A DNA stretch of 32,341 nucleotides, taken from positions 1 to 32,341 of the forward strand of contig JAFGOG010000045.1 in NCBI GenBank assembly GCA_016926595.1. The letters run 5' to 3'. The notes beneath the pieces are model-generated. The model ran no database searches. It had not been told where the DNA came from and worked only from the letters and a program-made list of their open reading frames with translations. The number at the start of each line of letters is the position of its first letter. Positions within the stretch are counted from its first letter, which is position 1. Both the position numbers and the translations under genes were made by a program. The stretch comes from Anaerolineae bacterium (lineage in GTDB: Bacteria > Chloroflexota > Anaerolineae > JAAYZQ01). Below, piece after piece: positions 7,407-15,795 of the stretch.

Positions 7407-10103
7407 GTGAAATCGCGTTACGTAGGAGACGCTCCTTTCTTCTCGGCCTTGGCCGAAGAAGAGCAGGATGCCGTCTCCCAACGGATGCACTTGGAACATC
7501 GACGAAGCGGTGAGATACTGTTCCGTCAAGACGACGAGAGCATTGCCCTGTACCTGATCAAATCAGGTTGGGTTCGGTTAATGGCCGACAGCGTGACGGT
7601 CCTGGCTACCCAGGGACCCGGAAGTCTGGTCGGCGAAACCGATCTCTTCCTGGGACGCAATCGCTCCCTGGGAGCGACAATCGTCAGCGACACGGAACTG
7701 TGGGTCCTAGCCCGACAAGACCTGAACGAACTGATCGCCGAAAGGCCGACGATCGGCCTCAGGCTGTCGCAGGCTTTTGGCGCCCGCCTCGCTGCCTTTG
7801 ACCAGTACCTGATACAGTCCCGCCTGAAACCCCTGCCCTTCATGGCTAAGCTCGGCGACGACGTGCTCAAGGCGGTCGCCCGGCGGCTGACGCCGGTTGA
7901 GAAGCAGCAGGGTGAGTTCATCGTCGAGCAGGGACAGGCGTCTCAGGCGCTGTTTATCGTCGAAACAGGTCAAGTGCATCTGCTTAGCTCCGAAGAAGGT
8001 GGAGACTTTTCAGAACTCGAAGCCGGAGAGACCTTTGGCGAGATGGCGTTGCTGACCGGCAAACCACATGGTCATTCGGCTCAGGCGGCGAGCGACGTCA
8101 TCGTGTGGGCGTTGCCTGCTGTCGAGTTCAATACGTTGGCCGAAAAATATCCCGCCTTGCGCTTATCCCTCAGCAATATCCTTCACGAGCCACTGTTGAC
8201 CGAAGACTTGCAGCGGGCTGCGGACCGGTTGGCAACCATGCCCCTGTTCGCCGGCTTGGTGGAGGATAGCTTGCTGGCGGTAGCGCAACGCCTGCTGCTG
8301 CGGCACATCCCGGCAGGCGAGTTGATCTTTGCCGAGGGAACACCCGGCGACGCGCTATATCTGATCGACACCGGCGAGGTTGAGATCGCCTCGGATAGCC
8401 GACAAGGCAGCGCCGTATTGGCCCGACTGGGTGCTAGCGACTTTTTCGGCGAGATGGCGCTGCTCACCGGCAAACCGCGCTCCACGGCGGCCCGAGCTGC
8501 TGCCCACACCAACCTTTGGGTTCTCTATCGCTCTGATTTCGAGGACTTGGTCAACCGGCATCCGGCCATCAGCCTGACTCTGAGCAAAGCGCTCAGCCAG
8601 CGCCTGGCAGATATGGATCGCCGTTTCACCGAAAACCACCTGCGCGGCCTGGGCCTGCTGACCGGCCTATCGTCCAGCCAACTAGAAGAGATCAGCCGCA
8701 AGATGAAGCCGGTGCGCTATCGCCAGGGAGAGGTGATCCTCAAAGAAGGCGAGCCCGGCGACGAGATGTACTTTATCGAGTCGGGCCAGGTACAGGTAGT
8801 GCGCAGCCACGGAATGGTGACCACTGTCCTGGCTGAGCTGGGCGTAGGTGACCTCTTTGGCGAGATGGCATTGCTCACCGGCAACCCCCGCTCGGCGACG
8901 GTGACGGCGCTGACCGATGTGGACCTGTGGCTGATGTCACGCGCTAGCTTTGACGAAGTAGCAATCACCTACCCGAGCCTGGTTCTTGCCCTCAGCCGGC
9001 TGTTAAGCGAGCGGCTGCGCAGCACCGACGAGCGTTTCTTGAAACAGCCTGCTGCGGCGACAACAACGGCGACCCTGCCGTCCCGTCGCCCGGCCGAGAC
9101 GGCTCGTGTGACCCAGGCCGTTCAGCCGCGTCCGGCCGAGCGGCGCCAGGCGCCCCAGCCAACAGCCAGGCGGGCTGCACAAACCACGCTCCGCAGGCCG
9201 AGGGCCGGAGGGGGCAGCATACTGAACCGGTTTGCCGCCTGGTTTGGAGCCCTAAGCCCGTGGGCCAAGGTCCGGCTCGTGATCGCCACCCTGCTGCTAG
9301 CCTGGCTGATCCTCGTCGCCATGCCTATCCTGGTGATCTCTACCCTGGCGGCCGAAGATGTCATAGGGCTGGAAGGCGCGTTAGCATTTGTCCAGACGGA
9401 AACCCCACTGCCGACGGCGACCCCGCTGCCGACGGCGACGTCGATCCCGCCGACGGCTACGCCGACGCCGGTGCCGCCCACCCATACGCCGCTGCCAACC
9501 GACACGCCGCTGCCGCCGACTGACACGCCGCTGCCGCCCACCGATACCCCGTTGCCAACCGACACACCGCTGCCGCCGCCGACCGACACGCCAAAACCCA
9601 AGCCGACCAGAGTCTCACCCACGGCGGCGCCGGCAGCAGCAGCCGCTGGGCCGGACCTAGCTGCCGGGTTGAAAAAGCTGCCGCCGCGCCAGGTCGATCC
9701 CAGGATCGCAGCACTGAACGTGACGATCGCTGAACCGCAGAACCTAAAGCCGGGGCAGCAGTACTGGCGGTTGGTCGAGCTTCGCTGGCAGGACGGCAGC
9801 GAATCGGGCAACGATCACACCATCTACATCGAAGTGAAAGACCAGGCAGGCCAGCGGATCGTCGGCCAGCCGGTGGAAGTTCGCTGGGCCAGCGGCAGCC
9901 TGACGATATTCATCGAAGACAAACCGCCGCCGGTCTATGGCGGGAACTTTCCGATGTACAACTCCTTGGGCTCCTACTCGGTCACCATACCCGGCCTGCC
10001 CAGCGATACCGTGGTTGGCATGGGCATGGGCACGCCCGATCAGCCCAAGTTCAACATTCACACCAACTTTTTCCTGACGTTCCAAAAGGTGACGGTGCCC
10101 TGA
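7407..10103 (+). CDS. Membrane protein with four tandem cyclic-nucleotide-binding-type domains and an extracytoplasmic C-terminal domain
   Basis: 898 residues. Four CRP/cNMP-type beta-barrel domains follow each other (about 10-127, 140-260, 272-405, 410-542). The phosphate-binding cassette recurs at V75-GETDLF, F210-GEMALLTG, F347-GEMALLTG and F484-GEMALLTG, so the last three are exactly 137 residues apart. The cassette arginine that contacts the cyclic phosphate in CRP and PKA is present in domains 1 (R86), 3 (R358) and 4 (R495), but is H221 in domain 2. No helix-turn-helix follows any domain, so it is not a transcription factor of the CRP type. After an Ala/Arg/Pro linker there is one membrane helix (about 623-648), a Thr/Pro/Asp repeat spacer (665-732) and a C-terminal domain of about 145 residues, probably beta-rich and outside the cell. 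A cytoplasmic nucleotide sensor coupled to a surface domain is the natural inference. Ligand unknown. Confidence 0.9.
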   Translation: MKSRYVGDAPFFSALAEEEQDAVSQRMHLEHRRSGEILFRQDDESIALYLIKSGWVRLMADSVTVLATQGPGSLVGETDLFLGRNRSLGATIVSDTELWVLARQDLNELIAERPTIGLRLSQAFGARLAAFDQYLIQSRLKPLPFMAKLGDDVLKAVARRLTPVEKQQGEFIVEQGQASQALFIVETGQVHLLSSEEGGDFSELEAGETFGEMALLTGKPHGHSAQAASDVIVWALPAVEFNTLAEKYPALRLSLSNILHEPLLTEDLQRAADRLATMPLFAGLVEDSLLAVAQRLLLRHIPAGELIFAEGTPGDALYLIDTGEVEIASDSRQGSAVLARLGASDFFGEMALLTGKPRSTAARAAAHTNLWVLYRSDFEDLVNRHPAISLTLSKALSQRLADMDRRFTENHLRGLGLLTGLSSSQLEEISRKMKPVRYRQGEVILKEGEPGDEMYFIESGQVQVVRSHGMVTTVLAELGVGDLFGEMALLTGNPRSATVTALTDVDLWLMSRASFDEVAITYPSLVLALSRLLSERLRSTDERFLKQPAAATTTATLPSRRPAETARVTQAVQPRPAERRQAPQPTARRAAQTTLRRPRAGGGSILNRFAAWFGALSPWAKVRLVIATLLLAWLILVAMPILVISTLAAEDVIGLEGALAFVQTETPLPTATPLPTATSIPPTATPTPVPPTHTPLPTDTPLPPTDTPLPPTDTPLPTDTPLPPPTDTPKPKPTRVSPTAAPAAAAAGPDLAAGLKKLPPRQVDPRIAALNVTIAEPQNLKPGQQYWRLVELRWQDGSESGNDHTIYIEVKDQAGQRIVGQPVEVRWASGSLTIFIEDKPPPVYGGNFPMYNSLGSYSVTIPGLPSDTVVGMGMGTPDQPKFNIHTNFFLTFQKVTVP
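9399..9600 (+). repeat. Low-complexity coding repeat (TPLP/TDTPLPP)
   Basis: Imperfect tandem units of about 12-18 bases rich in CCGCTGCC and GACACG encode the Thr/Pro/Asp spacer of the four-domain protein. Such spacers are typical of Chloroflexota surface proteins and may vary in length between strains. Confidence 0.75.
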
Positions 10104-10119
10104 GTGCAAAAAAGGAAAA

Positions 10120-10152
10120 GAGGGGTGGACCACTGGTCCGCCCCTCTTTTTT
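10120..10152 (+). terminator. Rho-independent terminator
   Basis: GAGGGGTGGACC (10120-10131), a three-base loop and GGTCCGCCCCTC (10135-10146) form a 12 bp stem with one G-T pair, followed by six T. It ends the 7407-10103 transcript. Confidence 0.93.
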
Positions 10153-10251
10153 ACACTCCGTTTACAATCCGGTGAAACCAAGGCAACACCGGCAGGCGAT
10201 AATAAGCCCGAATCAAGCTTAAGCTGGCCTGCAAGGCCAAGGGAGGACATC

Positions 10252-11172
10252 ATGAACCGCACATTGATCATTGGGTTAGTCATCGCCGTGCTGGCACTGG
10301 TAGCTGGAGGGGTGGTTTGGGCTGCCGGGCCAAAGGCGCTGGCGCAGGCGCCGAACCCGCAAGCACAAAGCGTAGTCGAGGACCAGGCGGCGGCGGCCGG
10401 CAAACCGGGCCGGCTGCCTGACAACATCGTCCATGGCACAGTGGTCGCCGTGGAAGAGGATGAGGCTTTGATCAACACGGGAGACGGGCTGAGCGTCACC
10501 CTGATCTTCACCGAAACCACCGTCCAGTGGGTGCCCGGCGAGCCGCCGACGCGCACGCTCGAGCTGGCGGTAGGCGACCCGGTCCTGGCCTTTGGCCGGC
10601 CGGTGACCCGTGAAAATGGAGAAAAGGCGCTGGTGGCTCAGATCATCGTCATCGCCGAGGACGAGGACCTGCCCAAATACCTGATCCGGGGCCAGGTAGT
10701 CGTCGCCACCCGGCAGACGATCGTCGTGAACACAGGGCAACGGGAGCGGGCCATCACCGTGCTGCCCCGTACCCGCTTTTTCTCACCCGACCGGCCCAAT
10801 GCACCGCGTGACGTTCGCCCCGGCGATGCCGTCATCGCCTTGGGTCAACCAACCGAGATAGGCCAGTGGATCGCTGGCGCAGTGCTTGTGCCTGGCGTGG
10901 GGCAGTTGCCCGGGCGCGGCCTGACTGGCAAAGTGACGGCTGTCGATCTGGACGCCGGGACGCTGACCATCCAGGTTGGACAGCGCGGTACGGTGACTGT
11001 CGTCACCGACGACGAAACCCGCTACCGCATCAGGGGGATCGAAGAGCCATCGTTGGCCGCCATCAAAACCGGCGACCGGATCCTGGCCACCGGCCGTTTC
11101 GAACAGGGCAGCCAAACCCGGTTCCTGGCAAAGGTGATCCAGGTAGTTGTACCACCGGCTGAAAAAGAATAA
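10252..11172 (+). CDS. Exported protein with three DUF5666-like repeats
   Basis: 306 residues. A signal or anchor helix (about 4-24) ends near 'AWAA/ALAQ'-like residues at about 31. Three similar beta-rich repeats follow at about 58-135, 143-214 and 222-298. Each has an opening 'G-x-V-x-A-V', a middle 'T' strand and a closing 'GD-x-V/I-x-A-x-G' then a strand ending in 'AK/AQ-I/V', which matches the DUF5666 pattern known from exported bacterial proteins of unknown function. GGAGG six bases before the ATG supports the start. It is flanked by a terminator on each side, so it is a single-gene transcript. No catalytic residues are evident; a structural or binding role outside the membrane is likely. 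Confidence 0.8.
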   Translation: MNRTLIIGLVIAVLALVAGGVVWAAGPKALAQAPNPQAQSVVEDQAAAAGKPGRLPDNIVHGTVVAVEEDEALINTGDGLSVTLIFTETTVQWVPGEPPTRTLELAVGDPVLAFGRPVTRENGEKALVAQIIVIAEDEDLPKYLIRGQVVVATRQTIVVNTGQRERAITVLPRTRFFSPDRPNAPRDVRPGDAVIALGQPTEIGQWIAGAVLVPGVGQLPGRGLTGKVTAVDLDAGTLTIQVGQRGTVTVVTDDETRYRIRGIEEPSLAAIKTGDRILATGRFEQGSQTRFLAKVIQVVVPPAEKE

Positions 11173-11176
11173 CAGC

Positions 11177-11216
11177 AGCCCCGGCTGCCTGTCGGCAGCC
11201 GGGGCTCTATTTTTTT
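11177..11216. terminator. Strong rho-independent terminator between convergent genes
   Basis: AGCCCCGGCTGCC (11177-11189), loop TGTC and GGCAGCCGGGGCT (11194-11206) form a perfect 13 bp stem, followed by a seven-T run at 11210-11216. The other side is A-rich, so it may also serve the minus-strand GT39 gene. Confidence 0.95.
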
Positions 11217-11240
11217 CGCAAATAGCCTGGCTTGTCCAGA

Positions 11241-13739
11241 TCACGGAGAGGCACCAACCGCCACCTGGCCCAGGGTTGCTGTAGGGTTGCCGTCCAGGTC
11301 GCTCCCTTCAATCTCGACCACGAGGTGGTATTGGCCGGGCGATACCCCGGGCGGCAGCGGCAGATCGCGCCGGTCACGCCACAGGTCGCCAGCCTGCCAC
11401 TGAACAGTCGGGTAGGCCGGAGCCTGAGCCCACTCGGCGGCGGCGCTGCCGGCGCCGTCGACCAGACGGATCACCACCCGATAGTCGCGGGCGATGTCGC
11501 GGCGGACGTGCCAGTATAGCGCCAGGTGCAGCGCCTCGCCGGAAACGAGCGACTCGCGATCCTGGCTGTACCCGATCAGCTCCATGCCACGGGCCAGCCG
11601 TGTCTTGGGCAGCGGCGTCTCAGCCTGCACGACAGCCGGCTGCTCCGGCCGGGTGATCTCCACCGAGCCAAGGGCCAACTGGTCATCGGACGAGCCCGGC
11701 GGAATGACAGCCTGCAAGGAATCGGGATCATACACGACAAGGGCCAGCCGGGCCGCACCTGGCAGGGTCCCCGGTAGGCTGGGCAGCAAGTGATAGGTCG
11801 TCGCATCCTGGCCCGGCAACCACTGCGAGCTAAAGCGATGGTCATTGTCCATCAGATCGCCGTCGACTTGGCCGATCAGGTGGCCTGCCGCATCGAACAG
11901 GCGCAACGACACCCGGTAGTTTACCGCCATCGGTTGGACTGCCTGCCAGCGCAGAACCACCCAGGCCGGCTCACCCGATGGGGCGGTAGGGCTGTATGCC
12001 GCGGTGGCCAGCCAGAGCGGCCCATAATCGACTGAGACGTCCGTGAAATCGAGCGGAAGGCTGAAATCTACCGCCGTCGAAGGCAGCTCGTAGGTGACTA
12101 TCCTATAACCGCGCAGGGCGCGCTCCTCCAATCTCCGGCCGAATCGCTCCAGAAAGAGGGGTAGGACCTGGCGCGGGTCGGCGTCGATGTGCTCGCCGTG
12201 GGTCCAGACGACCAACTTGACACGCCGCTTTCCGGCGCAGATATCGGTCAGATCGCGGGCCACGGTTGCGTCGTCGGCAAAAATGTAGCGAAACGGCGTT
12301 GGCCCGCGGTGCAGCAGCTCCAGGGTGTAGGCACTAAAGTTGTCGTCGCGCCGGTCATAGTTGACCGGGAAAAGATAGACCGAATCGGGGTCCGGGTCGT
12401 TATTTATCTGCTCTGCCAGGTCGGCCAGGTAGCCGTAATAGGCATAATAGACCTCGTCGCGGGAAAGCCAAACCCGGAAATAGGTATGCCACAGGTCATA
12501 GCCGGCCCAGACAGCATAGACCGGCAGGGCAACCAACAACACCAGCGGGGCGGCCGTCTTCAGGCGAAGGCGGGTCACCGGCAAGGACAGGGACGACAGC
12601 CAGCCGGCCAGGGGCCGAGCGGCAATGATCGCCGCCGCCGGCAGCACGCCGTTGGCCCGTAAATAGTGGGGGATTGGATCAGGAGCCAGGATGCTGGGTA
12701 GAAGCATAATCGGCCACCACACGGCCAGGAAAATGTAACGCGGCTGCCTCAGGCGTATCAAGCACAGGCCGACACCCAACCAAAACAGCACGGCCTGGAC
12801 CGGATCCATGCCCGGCCGGCCGGGGAGATTGTAGAGCCAGAGTGTATCGCCGGTCAAGCCAAAAAGGCCCAGGTTGCCCGCCAGGCTGCGCAGCCAAAGG
12901 CCCAGCGGATCGCCCTGATGAAGGGAGGAGCTAAAGATCGACACGCCGCGAGCCCGCTGCAAAAAGTCATCGGGATGGGCCAGGAAATGGACCAGCAGCG
13001 GCCCAGCGACCAGCAGGGCCACGGCCGCCAATAGAAGCCAACGCCGCCAACGGGAAGCAAGCAGAACCCAACCCCTTGCCCCAGTCAGCGGGTCACGCCT
13101 CACAAGCAGGGCGCAGAAAAAGACGAGCAACACCACCGGAATAAAGCGGGCCGAGATATAAGTGTGAAAGCTCAAGCCCAGGAAAAAACCGCTGAGCACA
13201 TAATCCGATAGGCGGTCGGTGCGCAGGGTGCGGAACAGAAACAGAAAACAGAGCGTCTCGGTCAGCGGCACATAGTTTGCCCGGAAGCCGATCCGGTTTA
13301 GCGCCAGAAGCCAGAAGGACAAGGTCAAGAAAAGGGCTGCCAGGAGGCCCGCCAACTGTGCCAGCCGCCTGCCCTCCTGTCTGAACAGCTCGCGGGCCAG
13401 CAGGTAGGTTGCGAATATCGTCAGAATGCCGGCCAGGGCTACGGGCAGACGGAGGGCCAGGCGCGTCGGCCCCAGCAGCGCAAGCAATGGCGTGATCAGG
13501 TACATACCCAGCATCTCCCGCCCATACGGGCGGGGTGAGAAGACCATCAATCGGCCGGACAGGACATCCAGGACGTCATAGGCGTTGGCTGCCTCGTCAT
13601 GGTGAGGACCGGCTGGCTGCTGGCCGATGTAGGCCAACCGCAGATAGGCTGCGGCGGCCAGGATAAGGAGCAAAAGCACCACTTCTGCCCATCTGGGCAG
13701 AAGTGGCACATCGGACCTGGCAGCATCGGTCTTGGTCAT
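11241..13739 (-). CDS. GT39/ArnT-like membrane glycosyltransferase
   Basis: 832 residues. The N-terminal two thirds carry about 10-12 membrane helices and the GT-C signature: 'HHDEA' at 46-50, with Asp48-Glu49 in the first outer loop where GT39/ArnT enzymes keep their catalytic acidic pair. The family transfers a sugar from a polyprenyl-phosphate donor to protein or lipid on the outer face of the membrane. The C-terminal third (from about 560) is soluble and repeats a beta-rich pattern twice ('VLRWQAVQPMAVNYRVSLRLFD' and 'ALYWHVRRDIARDYRVVIRL'), common in Chloroflexota GT39 proteins. It begins four bases after the stop of the GH-A gene and probably shares its transcript. The start is not certain: a hairpin covers codons 12-20, and GTG codons at 20-21, directly before the first helix, could be the true start. 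Confidence 0.88.
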   Translation of the reverse strand: MTKTDAARSDVPLLPRWAEVVLLLLILAAAAYLRLAYIGQQPAGPHHDEAANAYDVLDVLSGRLMVFSPRPYGREMLGMYLITPLLALLGPTRLALRLPVALAGILTIFATYLLARELFRQEGRRLAQLAGLLAALFLTLSFWLLALNRIGFRANYVPLTETLCFLFLFRTLRTDRLSDYVLSGFFLGLSFHTYISARFIPVVLLVFFCALLVRRDPLTGARGWVLLASRWRRWLLLAAVALLVAGPLLVHFLAHPDDFLQRARGVSIFSSSLHQGDPLGLWLRSLAGNLGLFGLTGDTLWLYNLPGRPGMDPVQAVLFWLGVGLCLIRLRQPRYIFLAVWWPIMLLPSILAPDPIPHYLRANGVLPAAAIIAARPLAGWLSSLSLPVTRLRLKTAAPLVLLVALPVYAVWAGYDLWHTYFRVWLSRDEVYYAYYGYLADLAEQINNDPDPDSVYLFPVNYDRRDDNFSAYTLELLHRGPTPFRYIFADDATVARDLTDICAGKRRVKLVVWTHGEHIDADPRQVLPLFLERFGRRLEERALRGYRIVTYELPSTAVDFSLPLDFTDVSVDYGPLWLATAAYSPTAPSGEPAWVVLRWQAVQPMAVNYRVSLRLFDAAGHLIGQVDGDLMDNDHRFSSQWLPGQDATTYHLLPSLPGTLPGAARLALVVYDPDSLQAVIPPGSSDDQLALGSVEITRPEQPAVVQAETPLPKTRLARGMELIGYSQDRESLVSGEALHLALYWHVRRDIARDYRVVIRLVDGAGSAAAEWAQAPAYPTVQWQAGDLWRDRRDLPLPPGVSPGQYHLVVEIEGSDLDGNPTATLGQVAVGASP
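13679..13706 (-). repeat. Perfect 12 bp hairpin inside the start of the GT39 gene, terminator-like on the minus strand
   Basis: CCACTTCTGCCC and GGGCAGAAGTGG are separated by four bases. On the transcribed (minus) strand the hairpin is followed by TGCTTTTGCTCCTT, a T-rich stretch. It could attenuate transcription between the GH-A and GT39 genes or control translation of the latter. Confidence 0.65.
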
Positions 13740-13743
13740 GTCC

Positions 13744-15243
13744 CTACTTGTCCATCGCCTTCAGGGCGTGGTATGCCTCGCGCGGGTAGAACTGGGGATA
13801 GTTGGGCGCGGCGATCGACCACCAATACTGCTCGTCGTTCTCCGTCCAGTCGTTGTCGGGCATATAGATCAGGCTCATGACCCCGATCCACGGCTGCCAG
13901 TTTGCCTTGGCGTACTGATAAGCCCGCACAAAATAATCAGCCTGCTGCCCCTCGGTGACGGCGTGCCAGGCATAGGGCGAATCGGGCCGGGTATCGATCG
14001 TCCAGCCAAACTCCAGCACCACCACCTTCTTTTTTTGGTCGCCGTTGTCGACCATGATCTGCCGCAGATCTTCCACATGCCGGAAGCAGTAGATGCGGCA
14101 CGCCGGCCCCGGGCAATTCACATCGCCTTTGTTATAGTAATCGGGGTTGGTAGACACCTCGGCCGGGTCCATCTCGGGCGGCGCCTTGAAACCGGCGCCA
14201 TGCGCCCCCAAGAACCCAAAATAGGGGCTGGCCCCGGCGGCGTACATTTGCTTGATAAAGGCAGTGTCAGGCATCGCCACCTTGTCGTTGCGGGTGGTGG
14301 GCGCCATGCCGGCGGTGATGATATAGGCCGCTTCGTCGCCGCGCTTGATCGCCTCAAAACCGGTCTTGAGCAAGCGGGTGTAATCGACCGGGCTGGGCGC
14401 CTGGCCACCCCACTCCCGGGCCAGGTTTGGCTCATTCCAGATCTGGTAGGCCGCGATCCTGCCCTTGTAGCGGCTGGCCACTGCGTAGGCAAAGTCGGCA
14501 AAATCCTGGTAGTTCCTGGGCGGGCTCATGATCACGTTGTTGTCGTTGGGATAGAACTGGCCGCTGGCCCACGTCGGCTCGCTGTCCAAACGGACGATCA
14601 GCCGCAGGTTCAGCTTGTTTGCCTGTTCGACGATCCGGTCGGTGATCGACCAGTCGAACCGGCCCTTGCCCAACCCTTCGATCTCGCGCCAGGAAAAGTC
14701 CTGCTTGACCCAGCGAAAGCCGGCATCGCGGATCATCTCCAGGTCGCGCTGGGCCACCTCCGCCCGCCACCACAAAAAGGCCTGCATCCCATAGTCGGGC
14801 GACTTTATCGTCGGTCGCCTCACGGCAGTAGCGGTCGGCGGCGCAGGCGTGGCGCTGGGCGGCACAGCCGTAGTTGCGACGGGCGCCGCCGTTGAGACGT
14901 CGGTGGCTGCCGGCAGCAGCATCGTAATCGGCTGGGTGGGAGTCAGCTCTGGCGTCCAGGTCGGCAAATCGACGGCAAGCGTCACAGTTGGCGTCACTTC
15001 GATCGTCGGCGCATCGGTCAGGGTAGGTATGGAGACGATGGGAGTGAACACCGCCACCGCTGCCGCTGGCGCCGTGGTGGCGCTCTCCTGGCGGTCAGAG
15101 AGAACGGCATATACCAGCAAACCGGCGACGACGACGGCAGCACACGCCGTGAGCGCCGCCAATATGACCAACACCCTTGTAGTATTCTTGTTCTGTGGCC
15201 CACTCGCTCCCGATCCGGAGCGGGACGATTTTTCCTGGTTCAC
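13744..15243 (-). CDS. Membrane-anchored clan GH-A glycoside hydrolase (GH39-like)
   Basis: 499 residues. A cytoplasmic tail (1-22), one membrane helix (about 23-47) and a Ser/Thr/Pro-rich linker (55-145) place the catalytic domain (about 150-499) outside the cell. This domain has TIM-barrel features: 'AYQIWNEPNL' with Glu271 as likely acid/base, and 'VVVLEFGW' with Glu411 as likely nucleophile, at the ends of strands 4 and 7 as in clan GH-A. It would cleave a beta-glycoside with retention; the substrate is not known. Start: GTG at 15243 with GAGG seven bases upstream, and a strong promoter 45-73 bases upstream on the minus strand. The GT39 gene follows within four bases, linking glycan cleavage and glycan attachment. 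GH39 versus another GH-A family is not certain. Confidence 0.85.
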   Translation of the reverse strand: MNQEKSSRSGSGASGPQNKNTTRVLVILAALTACAAVVVAGLLVYAVLSDRQESATTAPAAAVAVFTPIVSIPTLTDAPTIEVTPTVTLAVDLPTWTPELTPTQPITMLLPAATDVSTAAPVATTAVPPSATPAPPTATAVRRPTIKSPDYGMQAFLWWRAEVAQRDLEMIRDAGFRWVKQDFSWREIEGLGKGRFDWSITDRIVEQANKLNLRLIVRLDSEPTWASGQFYPNDNNVIMSPPRNYQDFADFAYAVASRYKGRIAAYQIWNEPNLAREWGGQAPSPVDYTRLLKTGFEAIKRGDEAAYIITAGMAPTTRNDKVAMPDTAFIKQMYAAGASPYFGFLGAHGAGFKAPPEMDPAEVSTNPDYYNKGDVNCPGPACRIYCFRHVEDLRQIMVDNGDQKKKVVVLEFGWTIDTRPDSPYAWHAVTEGQQADYFVRAYQYAKANWQPWIGVMSLIYMPDNDWTENDEQYWWSIAAPNYPQFYPREAYHALKAMDK

Positions 15244-15287
15244 TAATCGACCTCTGCTGTAGAGTTGCCAGCTAAAGTGGCCGCCCG

Positions 15288-15316
15288 ATTATAACGGAAA
15301 ACCCGGCGCCCGTCAA
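15288..15316 (-). promoter_or_regulatory. Promoter of the GH-A/GT39 operon
   Basis: Minus strand: TTGACG (15316-15311), 17 bp spacer, TATAAT (15293-15288). The leader to the GTG start at 15243 is about 38 bases. Confidence 0.85.
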
Positions 15317-15325
15317 ATACACCCC

Positions 15326-15346
15326 TCCAACCCGGATTCGGTTGGA
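15326..15346. promoter_or_regulatory. Palindrome between divergent promoters, possible operator
   Basis: TCCAACC (15326-15332) and GGTTGGA (15340-15346) around a seven-base centre lie 10 bp upstream of the -35 box of the GH-A operon and 62 bp upstream of the opposite promoter. The position fits a regulator binding site; no regulator is identified. Confidence 0.35.
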
Positions 15347-15407
15347 ATCAGTGTACCACATTTCCTCGCAGCTGGAGAGATGTGGGTAGTAGATAGGTCA
15401 TAGTTGC

Positions 15408-15436
15408 TTGACAAGGCACAGAATCGGTGCTATGAT
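15408..15436 (+). promoter_or_regulatory. Promoter of the small-gene operon 15494-16721
   Basis: TTGACA (15408-15413), 17 bp, TATGAT (15431-15436). It makes any start before about 15443 impossible and supports the ATG at 15494. Confidence 0.85.
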
Positions 15437-15493
15437 GATCGGGCAAAGCTGGGGAACCCGGCGCTGACGACAACAGGCCTCAAGGAACAGCTC

Positions 15494-15784
15494 ATGGCTC
15501 AAACGACAGATAAATCGAATGCGCTCCCATGGCTCCAGGAGATGCCGGCGACCCTGGACCGAATGCCCCTGGATAAGGTCAGGTTCTTTTTGCTGTCCCG
15601 GCTGAAGGAGATCGACGGCGAGATCGATCAGATCAACCGGAGCGCGCCTTCGGCAGATTGGTGGCTGCAACGCGCTGGCGAGCCTTTCATCGATCTGAAC
15701 GCCCCAGCCTGGGACCCGCTGCTGTATTTGGAATATCTCAAAGCCACTCGCCGGGCCATCGTGACCACGATTCAGATGCTGTAA
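15494..15784 (+). CDS. Small conserved-looking protein of unknown function
   Basis: 96 residues, soluble, rich in Leu, Asp and Arg, with no cysteine. A likely helical part 'DKVRFFLLSRLKEIDGEIDQ' is followed by 'DWWLQRAGEPFIDLNAPAWD' and a second helix near the end. AAGGA seven bases before the ATG serves as ribosome binding site, and the promoter at 15408-15436 sets the start. A longer version from 15404 would begin upstream of transcription. I do not recognise the family. It leads an operon with two membrane proteins. Confidence 0.7.
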   Translation: MAQTTDKSNALPWLQEMPATLDRMPLDKVRFFLLSRLKEIDGEIDQINRSAPSADWWLQRAGEPFIDLNAPAWDPLLYLEYLKATRRAIVTTIQML

Positions 15785-15795
15785 GGGAAAGTGCT

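Noticed and set aside
9399..9600. CRISPR-like tandem repeat
   Set aside because: The repeats are in frame, imperfect and without spacers; they encode a Thr/Pro stalk.
9122..9811. 229-codon open frame on the minus strand with Gly/Val repeats
   Set aside because: Complement of the Thr/Pro spacer of the four-domain protein.
13732..14895. 387-codon open frame on the plus strand
   Set aside because: Antisense shadow of the GH-A glycosidase, rich in His/Gly/Arg as expected from GC-rich antisense frames.
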